From contig NZ_CP020947.1 in the NCBI RefSeq assembly GCF_000172795.2, forward strand, positions 1,553,001 through 1,617,000: a stretch of DNA of 64,000 bases, given 5' to 3'. The notes beneath the pieces were generated by a model, which made no database searches, was not told the DNA's origin, and saw only the letters and a list, made by a program, of their open reading frames with translations. The translations under genes were made by a program, and so were the position numbers. Shown piece after piece: positions 17,601-25,988 of this stretch. The stretch is from Rhizobium sp. CIAT894. Lineage in GTDB: Bacteria > Pseudomonadota > Alphaproteobacteria > Rhizobiales > Rhizobiaceae. The first letter of the stretch is position 1, and the number at the start of each line of letters is the position of its first letter.

Positions 17601-18578
17601 ATGAGCGAAGCATTGGCATCGCTGCCCGCTTCCGGAGCGGGCGTGAAGCGTCGCGATGGTGCGACCGGCGATCGTATTTTCCATTGGATAGTTTTGGGCT
17701 GCGGCCTGTTCGTTCTCGCGGCATTGCTGGCAGCGGCGATTTCCATGGCCTTGAGCGGGTTTCAGGCGTTCCGGACCTTCGGCCTCGGTTTCCTCACCGG
17801 CACCGAATGGGATCCTGTTGCCGGGCAGTTTGCCGGGCTCGTGCCGATCTACGGCACGCTGGTCACCTCGGCGCTCGCCATGCTCATCGGCGTTCCCGTC
17901 AGCCTCGGCATCGCGGTGTTCATTACCGAAGTCGCGCCGCGCTCCGTTCGCGGGCCGATCGGCGGCGCCGTCGAGCTTCTCGCCGGCATCCCGTCGATCA
18001 TTTACGGCATGTGGGGCCTCTTCACCTTCGCCCCCTTCATGTCGGATTACGTCCAGCCGGTGCTGATCGACTGGCTGGGCCCGATCCCGGTAATCGGCGC
18101 GCTGTTCTCAGGCGCGCCGCTGGGCATCGGCATGCTGACGTCGGGCATCGTGCTGGCGATCATGATCATCCCCTTCATCTCCTCGGTCATGCGCGACGTC
18201 TTCCTGGTCGTCCCCGCGCAGCTGAAGGAATCGGCCTATGCGCTGGGTTCGACCAAGTGGGAGGTGGTGCGCGACATCGTCATCCCGCATACCCGCACCG
18301 CCGTCGTCGGCGGCATCTTCCTCGGTCTCGGCCGCGCGCTCGGCGAGACGATGGCGGTGACCTTCGTGCTCGGCAACACCCACAATATCGCCGTGTCGCT
18401 GATGGAGCCCGGCACCTCGATCGCCGCCACGCTCGCCAACGAGTTCGCCGAGGCGTCGGACGATCTCTACCGGTCGTCGCTCGCAGCTCTCGGCCTCATC
18501 CTCTTTGTCGTCACCTTCATCGTTCTGGCGGCCGCCAAGCTTATGCTGGTGCGCATGGCAAAGCAGAGAGGCGAGTAA
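17601..18578 (+). CDS. pstC: Phosphate ABC transporter permease PstC
   Basis: A 325-residue inner-membrane permease with about six membrane segments and the binding-protein-dependent transport signature (ESAYALGSTKWEVVRDIVIPH), which docks with PstB. The IPSIIYGMWGLF segment is typical of PstC. At 325 residues it is close to the E. coli size and lacks the long N-terminal extension seen in some alphaproteobacteria. It lies between pstS and pstA, with one base before pstA. Confidence 0.95.
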   Translation: MSEALASLPASGAGVKRRDGATGDRIFHWIVLGCGLFVLAALLAAAISMALSGFQAFRTFGLGFLTGTEWDPVAGQFAGLVPIYGTLVTSALAMLIGVPVSLGIAVFITEVAPRSVRGPIGGAVELLAGIPSIIYGMWGLFTFAPFMSDYVQPVLIDWLGPIPVIGALFSGAPLGIGMLTSGIVLAIMIIPFISSVMRDVFLVVPAQLKESAYALGSTKWEVVRDIVIPHTRTAVVGGIFLGLGRALGETMAVTFVLGNTHNIAVSLMEPGTSIAATLANEFAEASDDLYRSSLAALGLILFVVTFIVLAAAKLMLVRMAKQRGE

Positions 18579-18579
18579 T

Positions 18580-19437
18580 ATGGCCAGCTATTCCGGTTCC
18601 CTTTACCGCCGCCGCCAGATCCGCAGCGCAATTGCGCTGACGTTTTGCGGCTTCGCGACCGTGCTCGGCCTGGTCTTTCTGGTCTGGATCCTCTGGACGA
18701 CGCTGATACACGGCCTGTCCGCACTCAGCCCCGGTCTCATCACCGAAATGACGCCGCCGCCCGGCGAAGACGGCGGCGGCCTCGCCAACGCCTTCATGGG
18801 CAGCCTGCTGATGGTCGCCCTCGCCGTCGTCATCGGCACGCCGATCGGCGTCCTGGCCGGCACCTATCTGTCGGAGTTCAGCCGCGGCAAAAAGCTTGGC
18901 GAGGCAATTCGCTTCGTCAACGATATCCTGCTCTCCGCACCGTCGATCATCATCGGCCTGTTCGTCTACGAGCTGGTCGTGCGTCCGACGTCACGCTTCT
19001 CCGGCTTTGCCGGCGGCATCGCGCTTGCCTTCATCTTCCTGCCGGTCGTCGTGCGCACGACAGACGAGATGCTGCGTCTGGTTCCCGATGTCATGCGCGA
19101 GGCGGCATTGTCGCTCGGCATCCCGCGCTGGAAGGTGACGGTCAACGTGCTTTATCGCGCCGCTTCCACCGGCATTCTGACCGGTATCCTGCTGGCGATC
19201 GCCCGCATTTCCGGCGAAACGGCGCCGCTGCTCTTTACGGCTCTGAATAACCAGTATTGGAGCCTCGATATGTCACAGCCGATGGCGAACATTCCCGTCG
19301 TCATCTTCCAGTTCGCTATGAGCCCCTATGAGCAATGGCAGAATCTCGCCTGGGCCGGTGCCTTCGTGATGACCGCCGTCGTTTTGATCCTGAGCGTCGT
19401 CTCGCGCTCCGTCCTGAACCGAAAAGGTGGGAAATGA
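18580..19437 (+). CDS. pstA: Phosphate ABC transporter permease PstA
   Basis: A 285-residue permease partner of PstC, with about six membrane segments. The coupling-helix motif is [23 protein letters not shown] and the typical [14 protein letters not shown] segment is present. The start at 18580 directly follows the pstC stop; a longer open frame upstream overlaps pstC and is not PstA-like. Its stop overlaps the pstB start in an ATGA arrangement, so the two are translationally coupled. Confidence 0.95.
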   Translation: MASYSGSLYRRRQIRSAIALTFCGFATVLGLVFLVWILWTTLIHGLSALSPGLITEMTPPPGEDGGGLANAFMGSLLMVALAVVIGTPIGVLAGTYLSEFSRGKKLGEAIRFVNDILLSAPSIIIGLFVYELVVRPTSRFSGFAGGIALAFIFLPVVVRTTDEMLRLVPDVMREAALSLGIPRWKVTVNVLYRAASTGILTGILLAIARISGETAPLLFTALNNQYWSLDMSQPMANIPVVIFQFAMSPYEQWQNLAWAGAFVMTAVVLILSVVSRSVLNRKGGK

Positions 19438-20246
19438 TGCTTCAGTCCGCAGACACTTTCGATGCCGCCGGCAAGGCGGAAAAACACCTGGCCAAAGACA
19501 AGATCGTGCTGGAGAAGGTCAATTTCTATTACGGCGACGCCCATGCGATCAGGGATGTGAGCCTGAACTTCCCCGAGCGTCAGGTCTCGGCCCTGATCGG
19601 CCCGTCCGGCTGCGGTAAGTCCACGCTGCTGCGCATCCTCAACCGCATCTACATGCTCTATCCGAAGATGCGTGCCACCGGCTCGATCAAGCTCGACGGC
19701 AAGAATATCCTCGACCCTGGCTTTTCGATGAACGAGCTGCGCGCCCGCGTCGGCATGGTGTTCCAGAAGCCGGTGCCGTTCCCGATGTCGATCTACGACA
19801 ACATCGCCTACGGCATTCGCCATCACGAGCGCCTCGGCAAGGCCGAGATGGACGTCCGCGTCGAGCAGGCGCTGCGTCAGGCCGCCCTCTGGGATGAGGT
19901 CAAGGACAAGCTGAAGGGCAGCGGCCTCGGTCTTTCCGGCGGTCAGCAGCAGCGTCTCTGCATCGCCCGCGGCGTGGCGCTGCGCCCGGAGGTCCTGCTT
20001 CTCGACGAGCCGACCTCTGCCCTCGATCCGATCTCGACCGCCAAGGTGGAAGAGCTGGTCGCGCAGCTGAAGGCCGAGTTCACGATCGTCATCGTCACCC
20101 ACAATATGCAGCAGGCAAGCCGCATCTCCGAAAATACCGCCTTCATGTATCTCGGAGAGCTGATCGAATACGGCCCGACCGCACAAATCTTCCAGTCGCC
20201 GAAGGTCAAGCGCACGGAAGATTATATCACCGGCCGCTACGGCTGA
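19434..20246 (+). CDS. pstB: Phosphate ABC transporter ATP-binding protein PstB
   Basis: A 270-residue ATPase powering PstSCA. Walker A is GPSGCGKST, the signature is [14 protein letters not shown], Walker B with the catalytic Glu is [12 protein letters not shown], and the switch His lies in VTHNMQQA. Two adjacent ATGs (19434 and 19437) follow AGGTGGG; I chose the first because it overlaps the pstA stop. No phoU or phoB follows; a convergent P450 gene begins its 3' end 15 bases later, across the palindrome GATCCCGGGATC. Confidence 0.96.
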   Translation: MMLQSADTFDAAGKAEKHLAKDKIVLEKVNFYYGDAHAIRDVSLNFPERQVSALIGPSGCGKSTLLRILNRIYMLYPKMRATGSIKLDGKNILDPGFSMNELRARVGMVFQKPVPFPMSIYDNIAYGIRHHERLGKAEMDVRVEQALRQAALWDEVKDKLKGSGLGLSGGQQQRLCIARGVALRPEVLLLDEPTSALDPISTAKVEELVAQLKAEFTIVIVTHNMQQASRISENTAFMYLGELIEYGPTAQIFQSPKVKRTEDYITGRYG

Positions 20247-20261
20247 TCTGCGATCCCGGGA

Positions 20262-21506
20262 TCACCACTGCAGATCCAGCCGGTCGAGCCCGTGGAAATG
20301 GTAGACATCCTTGACGTCAGGCGTCGTTGCCAGCCTCAGGCCGGCAAGCCTTGCAAACAGGATCGGCAGCACGACATTGAGCTCCAGCCGCGCCAGCGGT
20401 GCGCCGATGCAGAAATGGATGCCGGCGCCGAAGGAGAGGTTCGCCGCCTCGTTGCGGTCGGGGCGGAAGGTGAGGGGATCGGTGAATTTCGCCGGGTCGA
20501 GATTGGCGGCGGCGAGAATGAGGCTGACCTTGTCGCCGCGCTGGAAGGAGACGCCGTCGATTTCGGCCGGCTCGAGCGCCCAGCGCTGGAAGATGTGGAC
20601 CGGCGCGCAGATGCGCAAGGTTTCCTCGACAGTGCGCTCCGTCGCTGCTTCGTCGCGGAAGAGTTCCGCCGGATCTGCGCCGCTGTCGAGGATGGTGCGC
20701 ACCGAATTGCCGATCTGATGCACGGTCGCCTCGTGCCCGGCGTTGAGCAGCACGATCGTCGTCGAGATCAGCTCCTCCTCGCTCAGATACTGGCCCTTAT
20801 GCTCGGTATGGATCATGTGGGTCAGCAGGTCGTCGCGCGGCTCGGCGCGGCGCTCGGCGATGACAGTCCTGACATAGTCGGAAAATTCCTTCGCCGCCCG
20901 TTCGGCCTCGTCCTCCTGTTCGCGCGTGCGGCCGAACATGTACATGCGGACATAGGCGTGCGACCAGGCGAGCAACTGCGGTCCCATCTCCTCGGGAATG
21001 CCGATCATCCGGGCGATCATCGTCACCGGGATGATGTCGGCAAAGGCAGAGAGCAGCTCGACCTCGCCCTTCTCCGCAAAGCCGTCGATCAGCCGGTTGG
21101 CGAGTTCGGCAAGCTCCGGTTTCATCTTCTCGACATGGCGCGAGACGAAGGCGCGGTTGACGAGCGTGCGCAGCCGCGTGTGCTCCGGCGGTTCGAGTTC
21201 GAGCAGGGAATAACGTTCCGAGAGATCGAAACTGGCAAGATGCGGCATCGGCTCGGCAAGGCCGAGCTCCTCGCGGCTGGCGATATGCAGGATCTGCCGG
21301 CCGAAGCGGCGGTCGCGCAGCAGTCCGTTCACCTGGTCGTAGCCGGTGAAGAACCATTGTTTCTGCTCGCTCCAGTAGAATGTCGGGCAATGGGCGTGAA
21401 GCGCGGCATAGACGGCATTCGGATTGCTGTAGAAATCAGGATTGCGGGCGTCGAGCGAGACGTGGCGGCGGGCAGGGTCGATCGAAAGAAAGGGCGGTAT
21501 CATCAT
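20262..21506 (-). CDS. Cytochrome P450
   Basis: A 414-residue soluble bacterial P450 monooxygenase. The heme-binding loop is FGAGIHFCIG with the axial thiolate at Cys366, the K-helix ExxR is EETLR, and the I-helix oxygen-activation region is LNAGHEATVHQIG. The last normally reads AGxxT: here Gly-His-Glu-Ala-Thr keeps the acid and threonine. It has no membrane anchor, so a ferredoxin partner encoded elsewhere is needed. The substrate is unknown; the FxxGxHxCxG form resembles the CYP107/CYP109-type soluble group. No redox partner or biosynthetic genes lie beside it. Confidence 0.93.
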   Translation of the reverse strand: MMIPPFLSIDPARRHVSLDARNPDFYSNPNAVYAALHAHCPTFYWSEQKQWFFTGYDQVNGLLRDRRFGRQILHIASREELGLAEPMPHLASFDLSERYSLLELEPPEHTRLRTLVNRAFVSRHVEKMKPELAELANRLIDGFAEKGEVELLSAFADIIPVTMIARMIGIPEEMGPQLLAWSHAYVRMYMFGRTREQEDEAERAAKEFSDYVRTVIAERRAEPRDDLLTHMIHTEHKGQYLSEEELISTTIVLLNAGHEATVHQIGNSVRTILDSGADPAELFRDEAATERTVEETLRICAPVHIFQRWALEPAEIDGVSFQRGDKVSLILAAANLDPAKFTDPLTFRPDRNEAANLSFGAGIHFCIGAPLARLELNVVLPILFARLAGLRLATTPDVKDVYHFHGLDRLDLQW

Positions 21507-21658
21507 GCCCCGAGGCTTAGCGGATTTGCCGGACCTCGAAAAGATGTCGGGGCAGGGGCGTTCTCGACCGCGCGTCCAGGGCTCGCGCGGTCGGATGCTC
21601 TATCACTTGAGGATTTGCTCACAACCCCGAGAATCGATTCCGGTTTCCGGATCTTGAG

Positions 21659-22912
21659 TTATCCGGCGCGCGACAGCGTGCCCATGCGCCGCAAAGCCTC
21701 GACCTGATCGTCGACCGTCGGCACGAGTTCGCCGGCGGTGCTGCTCGGCGTCGCCGGTGCCGGGGCTGCGGCCTCCGCTTCGCCGAAGGTGACCGTGCAG
21801 TTGCGCCCGGCGCCCTTCGCCGCATAGAGCGCCCGGTCGGCAGCCGAGATCAGCTTGTCGATATTGGCGTCGATCGAGGCGGCGAGCGCGATGCCGATGC
21901 TGACGGTGGCCGGAACGATCGCCTCGCCGGTGCTGATGGGAAGACGGCAGAATTCGGTGCGGATCGCTTCGGCGATCGCTTCGGCTTCCGTCTGGTCGGC
22001 GACGGCGGCGAAGGCTGCGAATTCTTCGCCGCCCATACGGCCGAAGATATTGTTCGGAATATACTGGCGGGCCATCCGCGCGAAGGCGGTCAGCACGGCA
22101 TCGCCGGACTGGTGGCCGAAACGGTCGTTAACGCGCTTGAAATGGTCGAGATCGAAGAGCATCACCGCGACCTGGCGCTGGTCGTCATGAGCCTTTTCCT
22201 GGATGGCGCCGAAATAGCCGAGCAGACCGCGGCGATTGAGGACGCCCGTCAGCGAATCGGTCAGGGTGAGGGCGCGCAGGTGCCGTTCGGAGCGTTCCAT
22301 GATCAGCCGGCAGGTGAAGGCGAAGGCAATGGTCAGCAGGAAGGCGCTTGCCATGGCTGAGGCGCCGCCGAGGTTGGTTGCCTCGATATCGCTCGGCAGG
22401 GTCAGCGCCATCGTCAGCGCCGAGCCGAAGCAAAGGCAGCCCTGGATGACGAAGACGCCCATCAGCTTGACCCGGGTGCGCTCGCGGCGCATGTCGCCCG
22501 CGGCAACCGCAAGCGCCAGCGCCGTCGCACCCGTCGCCGAAGCGAGGTTGTAGAGCACCACCCGGTTTGAATAATCGTTGTTGACCCACGGCAGGAAGAC
22601 CCCGGCCAGCCAGATCGCCGGCGGCAGCAGCGCCCACCATTCGATCCGCTTGCGGTCGAGCGCCAGAAAACCTGCCACCCAGGCGCTCTGGCCGAGCAGC
22701 GCAATGGCATTGCCGATCTCGATGGACAGCACGCTCGGCACCTGGCCGCGCAGCGCGATCATCGCAAAGCCGATGCCGGTCAAAAGGAAGCCGAGGCCCC
22801 AATAGAGATAGGCCTCGTTCCGGACATTGTGGCGCCAGGCGACGAACAGCACCAAAGCGAGCGTCATGGCCTCCGAACACCAGATGGCGAGACCTGTAGC
22901 GATATTGAACAC
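21659..22912 (-). CDS. Membrane diguanylate cyclase (GGDEF)
   Basis: A 417-residue protein. About six hydrophobic segments in residues 1-210 form a membrane sensor of unrecognised type, followed by a GGDEF domain with the active-site variant GGEEF at 294-298 and the usual start TDSLTGVLNRRG. It should synthesise c-di-GMP. There is no RxxD inhibitory site just before the motif. An alanine/proline-rich tail of about 45 residues follows the domain. It lies upstream of the P450 gene on the same strand but 152 bases away, so cotranscription is uncertain. Confidence 0.88.
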   Translation of the reverse strand: MFNIATGLAIWCSEAMTLALVLFVAWRHNVRNEAYLYWGLGFLLTGIGFAMIALRGQVPSVLSIEIGNAIALLGQSAWVAGFLALDRKRIEWWALLPPAIWLAGVFLPWVNNDYSNRVVLYNLASATGATALALAVAAGDMRRERTRVKLMGVFVIQGCLCFGSALTMALTLPSDIEATNLGGASAMASAFLLTIAFAFTCRLIMERSERHLRALTLTDSLTGVLNRRGLLGYFGAIQEKAHDDQRQVAVMLFDLDHFKRVNDRFGHQSGDAVLTAFARMARQYIPNNIFGRMGGEEFAAFAAVADQTEAEAIAEAIRTEFCRLPISTGEAIVPATVSIGIALAASIDANIDKLISAADRALYAAKGAGRNCTVTFGEAEAAAPAPATPSSTAGELVPTVDDQVEALRRMGTLSRAG

Positions 22913-22920
22913 GGCAGCAA

Positions 22921-23003
22921 CCCCTTGCCTGTCGGCCCCTGTTTGTCGGGCCCTTGTCTGTTGGGCCTTTGTCTGTCGGCCCTGATTAGGCCTGTCTGTT
23001 GGG
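22921..23003. repeat. Degenerate tandem repeat upstream of the diguanylate cyclase
   Basis: Five imperfect copies of a unit of about 14-18 bases, core TTGTCTGTCGGGCC, run head to tail: variants TTGCCTGTCGGCC, GTTTGTCGGGCC, TTGTCTGTTGGGCC, TTGTCTGTCGGCC and CCTGTCTGTTGGGTC. It starts eight bases before the start codon of the minus-strand GGDEF gene, so it lies in that gene's leader or promoter region. The rest of the gap to clpP holds no gene. Confidence 0.65.
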
Positions 23004-23262
23004 TCGCATCCTTGCCGAGGAAGTTCGCCACTTCCTTAATGTTGCCGCACTGCGGCATGGTTTTCGGCGGATATCTGCCGGTAGGCTTTCCGTCGGGTAA
23101 ACGTGTGTGAGCATCGTCGAATGGAGTAAGGCTTCCTTCATCTTGTCACGGAGAAAAGCCGGGGGAGACGGCGCTGAGGGCTCGCCGTCGACCGGCGTTT
23201 GGAGGAAAGAGGCTCGGAACGGCCGCCTTGCCCCGCCTTCTTAACGTTATCCCAATGCGTGT

Positions 23263-23295
23263 CTTGAAGAGGAGGGCCGGGACACTCTATGTAGG
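23263..23295 (+). promoter_or_regulatory. Possible heat-shock (RpoH) promoter for clpP
   Basis: CTTGAA, then 17 bases, then TCTATGTAGG. Against the alphaproteobacterial heat-shock pattern CTTG-N17/18-CYTATNTNNG the -10 element has one mismatch and the spacer is one base long. It lies 60 bases before the clpP start, a sensible position for a heat-shock protease gene. The match is suggestive only. Confidence 0.35.
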
Positions 23296-23354
23296 GATAA
23301 GACATTTTCTTTGATTCCCGGCGCCGGCCGGCGAGACGTTGACAAAGGACGCAC

Positions 23355-23984
23355 ATGAGAAACCCAGTCGATACCGCAATGGCCCTCGTGCCGATGGTCG
23401 TGGAACAGACCAACCGCGGTGAACGCTCCTACGACATCTATTCCCGCCTGTTGAAGGAACGCATCATCTTCCTGACGGGTGCCGTCGAAGACCACATGGC
23501 GACGCTTGTCTGCGCTCAGCTTCTTTTCCTCGAGGCAGAAAACCCGAAGAAGGAAATCGCCCTCTACATCAATTCGCCGGGCGGCGTCGTCACTGCCGGT
23601 ATGGCGATCTACGACACGATGCAGTTCATCAAGCCCGCGGTTTCGACGCTCTGCATCGGCCAGGCCGCCTCCATGGGCTCGCTGCTTCTGGCTGCCGGCC
23701 ACAAGGACATGCGCTTCGCCACCCCGAATTCCCGCATCATGGTGCATCAGCCTTCCGGCGGCTTCCAGGGCCAGGCTTCGGACATCGAGCGCCACGCCCG
23801 CGACATCCTCAAGATGAAGCGCCGCCTCAACGAGGTCTACGTCAAGCACACTGGCCGCACCTATGAGGAAGTTGAAAAGACGCTCGATCGTGACCATTTC
23901 ATGGATGCGGACGAAGCCCAGGGCTGGGGCGTCATCGACAAGGTTCTGACGTCGCGCCTCGAAATGGAAGGCGAGCAGGCCTAG
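23355..23984 (+). CDS. clpP: ATP-dependent Clp protease proteolytic subunit ClpP
   Basis: A 209-residue serine peptidase that forms the double-heptamer chamber used by ClpX and ClpA. The catalytic triad is Ser106 (GQAASMGS), His131 (MVHQPSGG) and Asp180 (LDRDHF). A short N-terminal segment before the conserved [10 protein letters not shown] may be processed. clpX follows 303 bases downstream and lon after that, the standard alphaproteobacterial order. Confidence 0.97.
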   Translation: MRNPVDTAMALVPMVVEQTNRGERSYDIYSRLLKERIIFLTGAVEDHMATLVCAQLLFLEAENPKKEIALYINSPGGVVTAGMAIYDTMQFIKPAVSTLCIGQAASMGSLLLAAGHKDMRFATPNSRIMVHQPSGGFQGQASDIERHARDILKMKRRLNEVYVKHTGRTYEEVEKTLDRDHFMDADEAQGWGVIDKVLTSRLEMEGEQA

Positions 23985-24067
23985 TAATTAATTGGGATGG
24001 TGTTTTCCTCGCCACAGTTCTATCTCATTTGTGATCGAACAAGGCTTTCAACTGGCGACGAAGACGC

Positions 24068-24113
24068 TAATAGTAACTATTAATGCTATGTTGAATTTTT
24101 ATGACATAGCATT
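24068..24113. promoter_or_regulatory. Two adjacent perfect palindromes upstream of clpX
   Basis: TAATAGT-A-ACTATTA (24068-24082) is followed directly by AATGCTATGT-N12-ACATAGCATT (24082-24113). Both are perfect inverted repeats in an AT-rich island 170-220 bases before the clpX start and about 100 bases past the clpP stop. There is no T-tract, so neither is an ordinary terminator. A protein-binding operator or an mRNA 3'-end structure of clpP are the likely readings. The rest of the clpP-clpX gap has no gene. Confidence 0.5.
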
Positions 24114-24287
24114 CGGCATTCGAAGGGGAATTCGTTGCCGCCGGAACCCGGACATGGTTGATTGGGAGCCGGTTCGTAGCCCCTGAAGCCCTTCTCGGCA
24201 AAGGCTCCGGAAACGGAGTGCCGCCAGGAGCTGATAGAGTGGACCGCGATTTCGCCTTGAAATGCGGCGTGCTGGAAGGAAAGTGAT

Positions 24288-25565
24288 ATGAGCAAGGTCA
24301 GCGGCAGCAACGGCGGCGACTCCAAGAACACGCTTTATTGTTCGTTCTGCGGTAAGAGCCAGCACGAAGTCCGGAAACTGATTGCCGGACCGACCGTCTT
24401 CATCTGCGATGAATGCGTCGAATTGTGCATGGACATCATCCGCGAGGAGAACAAGTCCTCGATGGTCAAGTCCCGCGACGGCGTTCCGACGCCCCAGGAC
24501 ATCATCAAGGTCCTCGACGAATACGTCATCGGCCAGCGGCAGGCGAAGAAAATCCTGTCGGTTGCCGTTCATAATCATTACAAGCGCCTGGCGCATGCCT
24601 CCAAGAACGGCGAAGTCGAGCTGGCGAAGTCGAACATCATGCTCGTCGGCCCCACCGGCTGCGGCAAGACCTATCTTGCTCAGACGCTTGCCCGCATCAT
24701 CGACGTTCCCTTCACCATGGCCGATGCGACGACGCTGACCGAGGCTGGTTACGTCGGTGAAGATGTCGAAAACATCATCCTGAAGCTCCTGCAGGCGGCC
24801 GACTACAATGTCGAGCGTGCCCAGCGCGGCATCGTCTACATCGACGAAGTCGACAAGATTTCCCGCAAGTCCGGCAACCCGTCGATCACTCGCGATGTCT
24901 CGGGCGAGGGCGTGCAGCAGGCGTTTCTGAAGATCATGGAAGGCACGGTCGCTTCCGTCCCGCCGCAGGGCGGCCGCAAGCACCCGCAGCAGGAATTCCT
25001 GCAGGTCGACACGACGAACATCCTGTTCATCTGCGGTGGCGCCTTCGCCGGTCTCGACAAGATCATCTCCGCCCGCGGCGAGAAGACCTCGATCGGCTTC
25101 GGCGCGACCGTCAAGGCCCAGGACGACCGCCGCGTCGGCGAAGTCCTGCGCGAACTGGAGCCGGAAGACCTGGTCAAGTTCGGCCTCATCCCCGAATTCA
25201 TCGGCCGTCTGCCGGTTCTGGCGACGCTTGAGGATCTCGACGAGGACGCGCTGATCCAGATCCTGTCCGAGCCGAAGAATGCGCTGATCAAGCAGTATCA
25301 GCGCCTGTTCGAGATGGAAGACGTCGAACTGACCTTCCACGAGGATGCGCTGCGCGAAATCGCCCGCAAGGCGATCGTTCGTAAGACCGGCGCCCGCGGC
25401 CTTCGTTCGATCATGGAGAAGATCCTGCTCGACACGATGTTCGAACTGCCGACGCTGGAAGGCGTGCGTGAAGTGGTCATCTCCGAGGAAGTGGTGCGCG
25501 GTTCGGCTCGTCCGCTCTACATCTATGCCGATCGTCAGGAAGAAAAGGCCAACGCTTCGGCGTGA
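24288..25565 (+). CDS. clpX: ATP-dependent Clp protease ATP-binding subunit ClpX
   Basis: A 425-residue AAA+ unfoldase that feeds substrates to ClpP. The N-terminal zinc-binding domain has its four cysteines at 18, 21, 40 and 43. Walker A is GPTGCGKT (122-129), Walker B is IVYIDEVDK, the pore loop is GYVGED, and sensor and arginine motifs follow. Full length for the family. GGAAAG precedes the ATG. A strong terminator follows, so it is transcribed separately from lon. Confidence 0.97.
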   Translation: MSKVSGSNGGDSKNTLYCSFCGKSQHEVRKLIAGPTVFICDECVELCMDIIREENKSSMVKSRDGVPTPQDIIKVLDEYVIGQRQAKKILSVAVHNHYKRLAHASKNGEVELAKSNIMLVGPTGCGKTYLAQTLARIIDVPFTMADATTLTEAGYVGEDVENIILKLLQAADYNVERAQRGIVYIDEVDKISRKSGNPSITRDVSGEGVQQAFLKIMEGTVASVPPQGGRKHPQQEFLQVDTTNILFICGGAFAGLDKIISARGEKTSIGFGATVKAQDDRRVGEVLRELEPEDLVKFGLIPEFIGRLPVLATLEDLDEDALIQILSEPKNALIKQYQRLFEMEDVELTFHEDALREIARKAIVRKTGARGLRSIMEKILLDTMFELPTLEGVREVVISEEVVRGSARPLYIYADRQEEKANASA

Positions 25566-25593
25566 CCTTGAGACTTTCGCACGATTATTTTGA

Positions 25594-25625
25594 GGGGCTT
25601 GCCATAGGCGAGCCCCTTTCTATTT
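25594..25625 (+). terminator. Intrinsic terminator after clpX
   Basis: A 10-bp hairpin (GGGGCTTGCC/GGCGAGCCCC with loop ATA, one G-T pair) is followed by TTTCTATTT, 28 bases past the clpX stop. Confidence 0.88.
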
Positions 25626-25988
25626 GAAAAACCATGCAAGGCGCTGTTAGTATTTTGCCGGTGGGGACCGAAATTGACTTTGCCGATGTTTCGCAAGGGC
25701 CGATGTTGCGTAAGGTAGAGTGCTTGGCAATGATGCGGTGATTCCGTAAGCCTATTGCTGGTGTTTGTATTTTAGCCGGGTCGGAAGTGGTAAGCGCCGG
25801 TCCAGCCACGCACTTCATAGTGTTGGCGTTCCGTTGTAATAAAGCCGTCACATCCGGGGAACGCGGGCGTTAGCGTGGCTTGAAAAGCGTAGTCAGGACC
25901 TCCACTTGTAGAGCCAAGTGAGAGTGCCGGCCGGTCCCAAGCGGCCGTGCAGAGAGCCCGGCAACGGGACGATGGAAAGGACTTAAAA
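25626..25988 (+). other. Long leader/promoter region of lon, no gene
   Basis: This 363-base gap contains no supported ORF. A CTTGAAA at 25879-25885 could be a heat-shock -35 element, but no good -10 follows at the expected distance. The last 80 bases are GC-rich with short self-complementary runs (GCCGGCCGGTCCC near 25928). The ribosome binding site GGAAAGGA precedes the lon ATG. Confidence 0.4.

Noticed and set aside
20292..21707. 471-codon open frame opposite the cytochrome P450 gene
   Set aside because: It is longer than the P450 gene itself but is an antisense shadow of high-GC codon use: rich in Arg/Asp/Val, no domain pattern, and the P450 motifs on the other strand are unmistakable.
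25879..25915. RpoH promoter upstream of lon
   Set aside because: CTTGAAA is present but no CYTATNT-like or CCCCAT-like -10 element follows at 12-18 bases.
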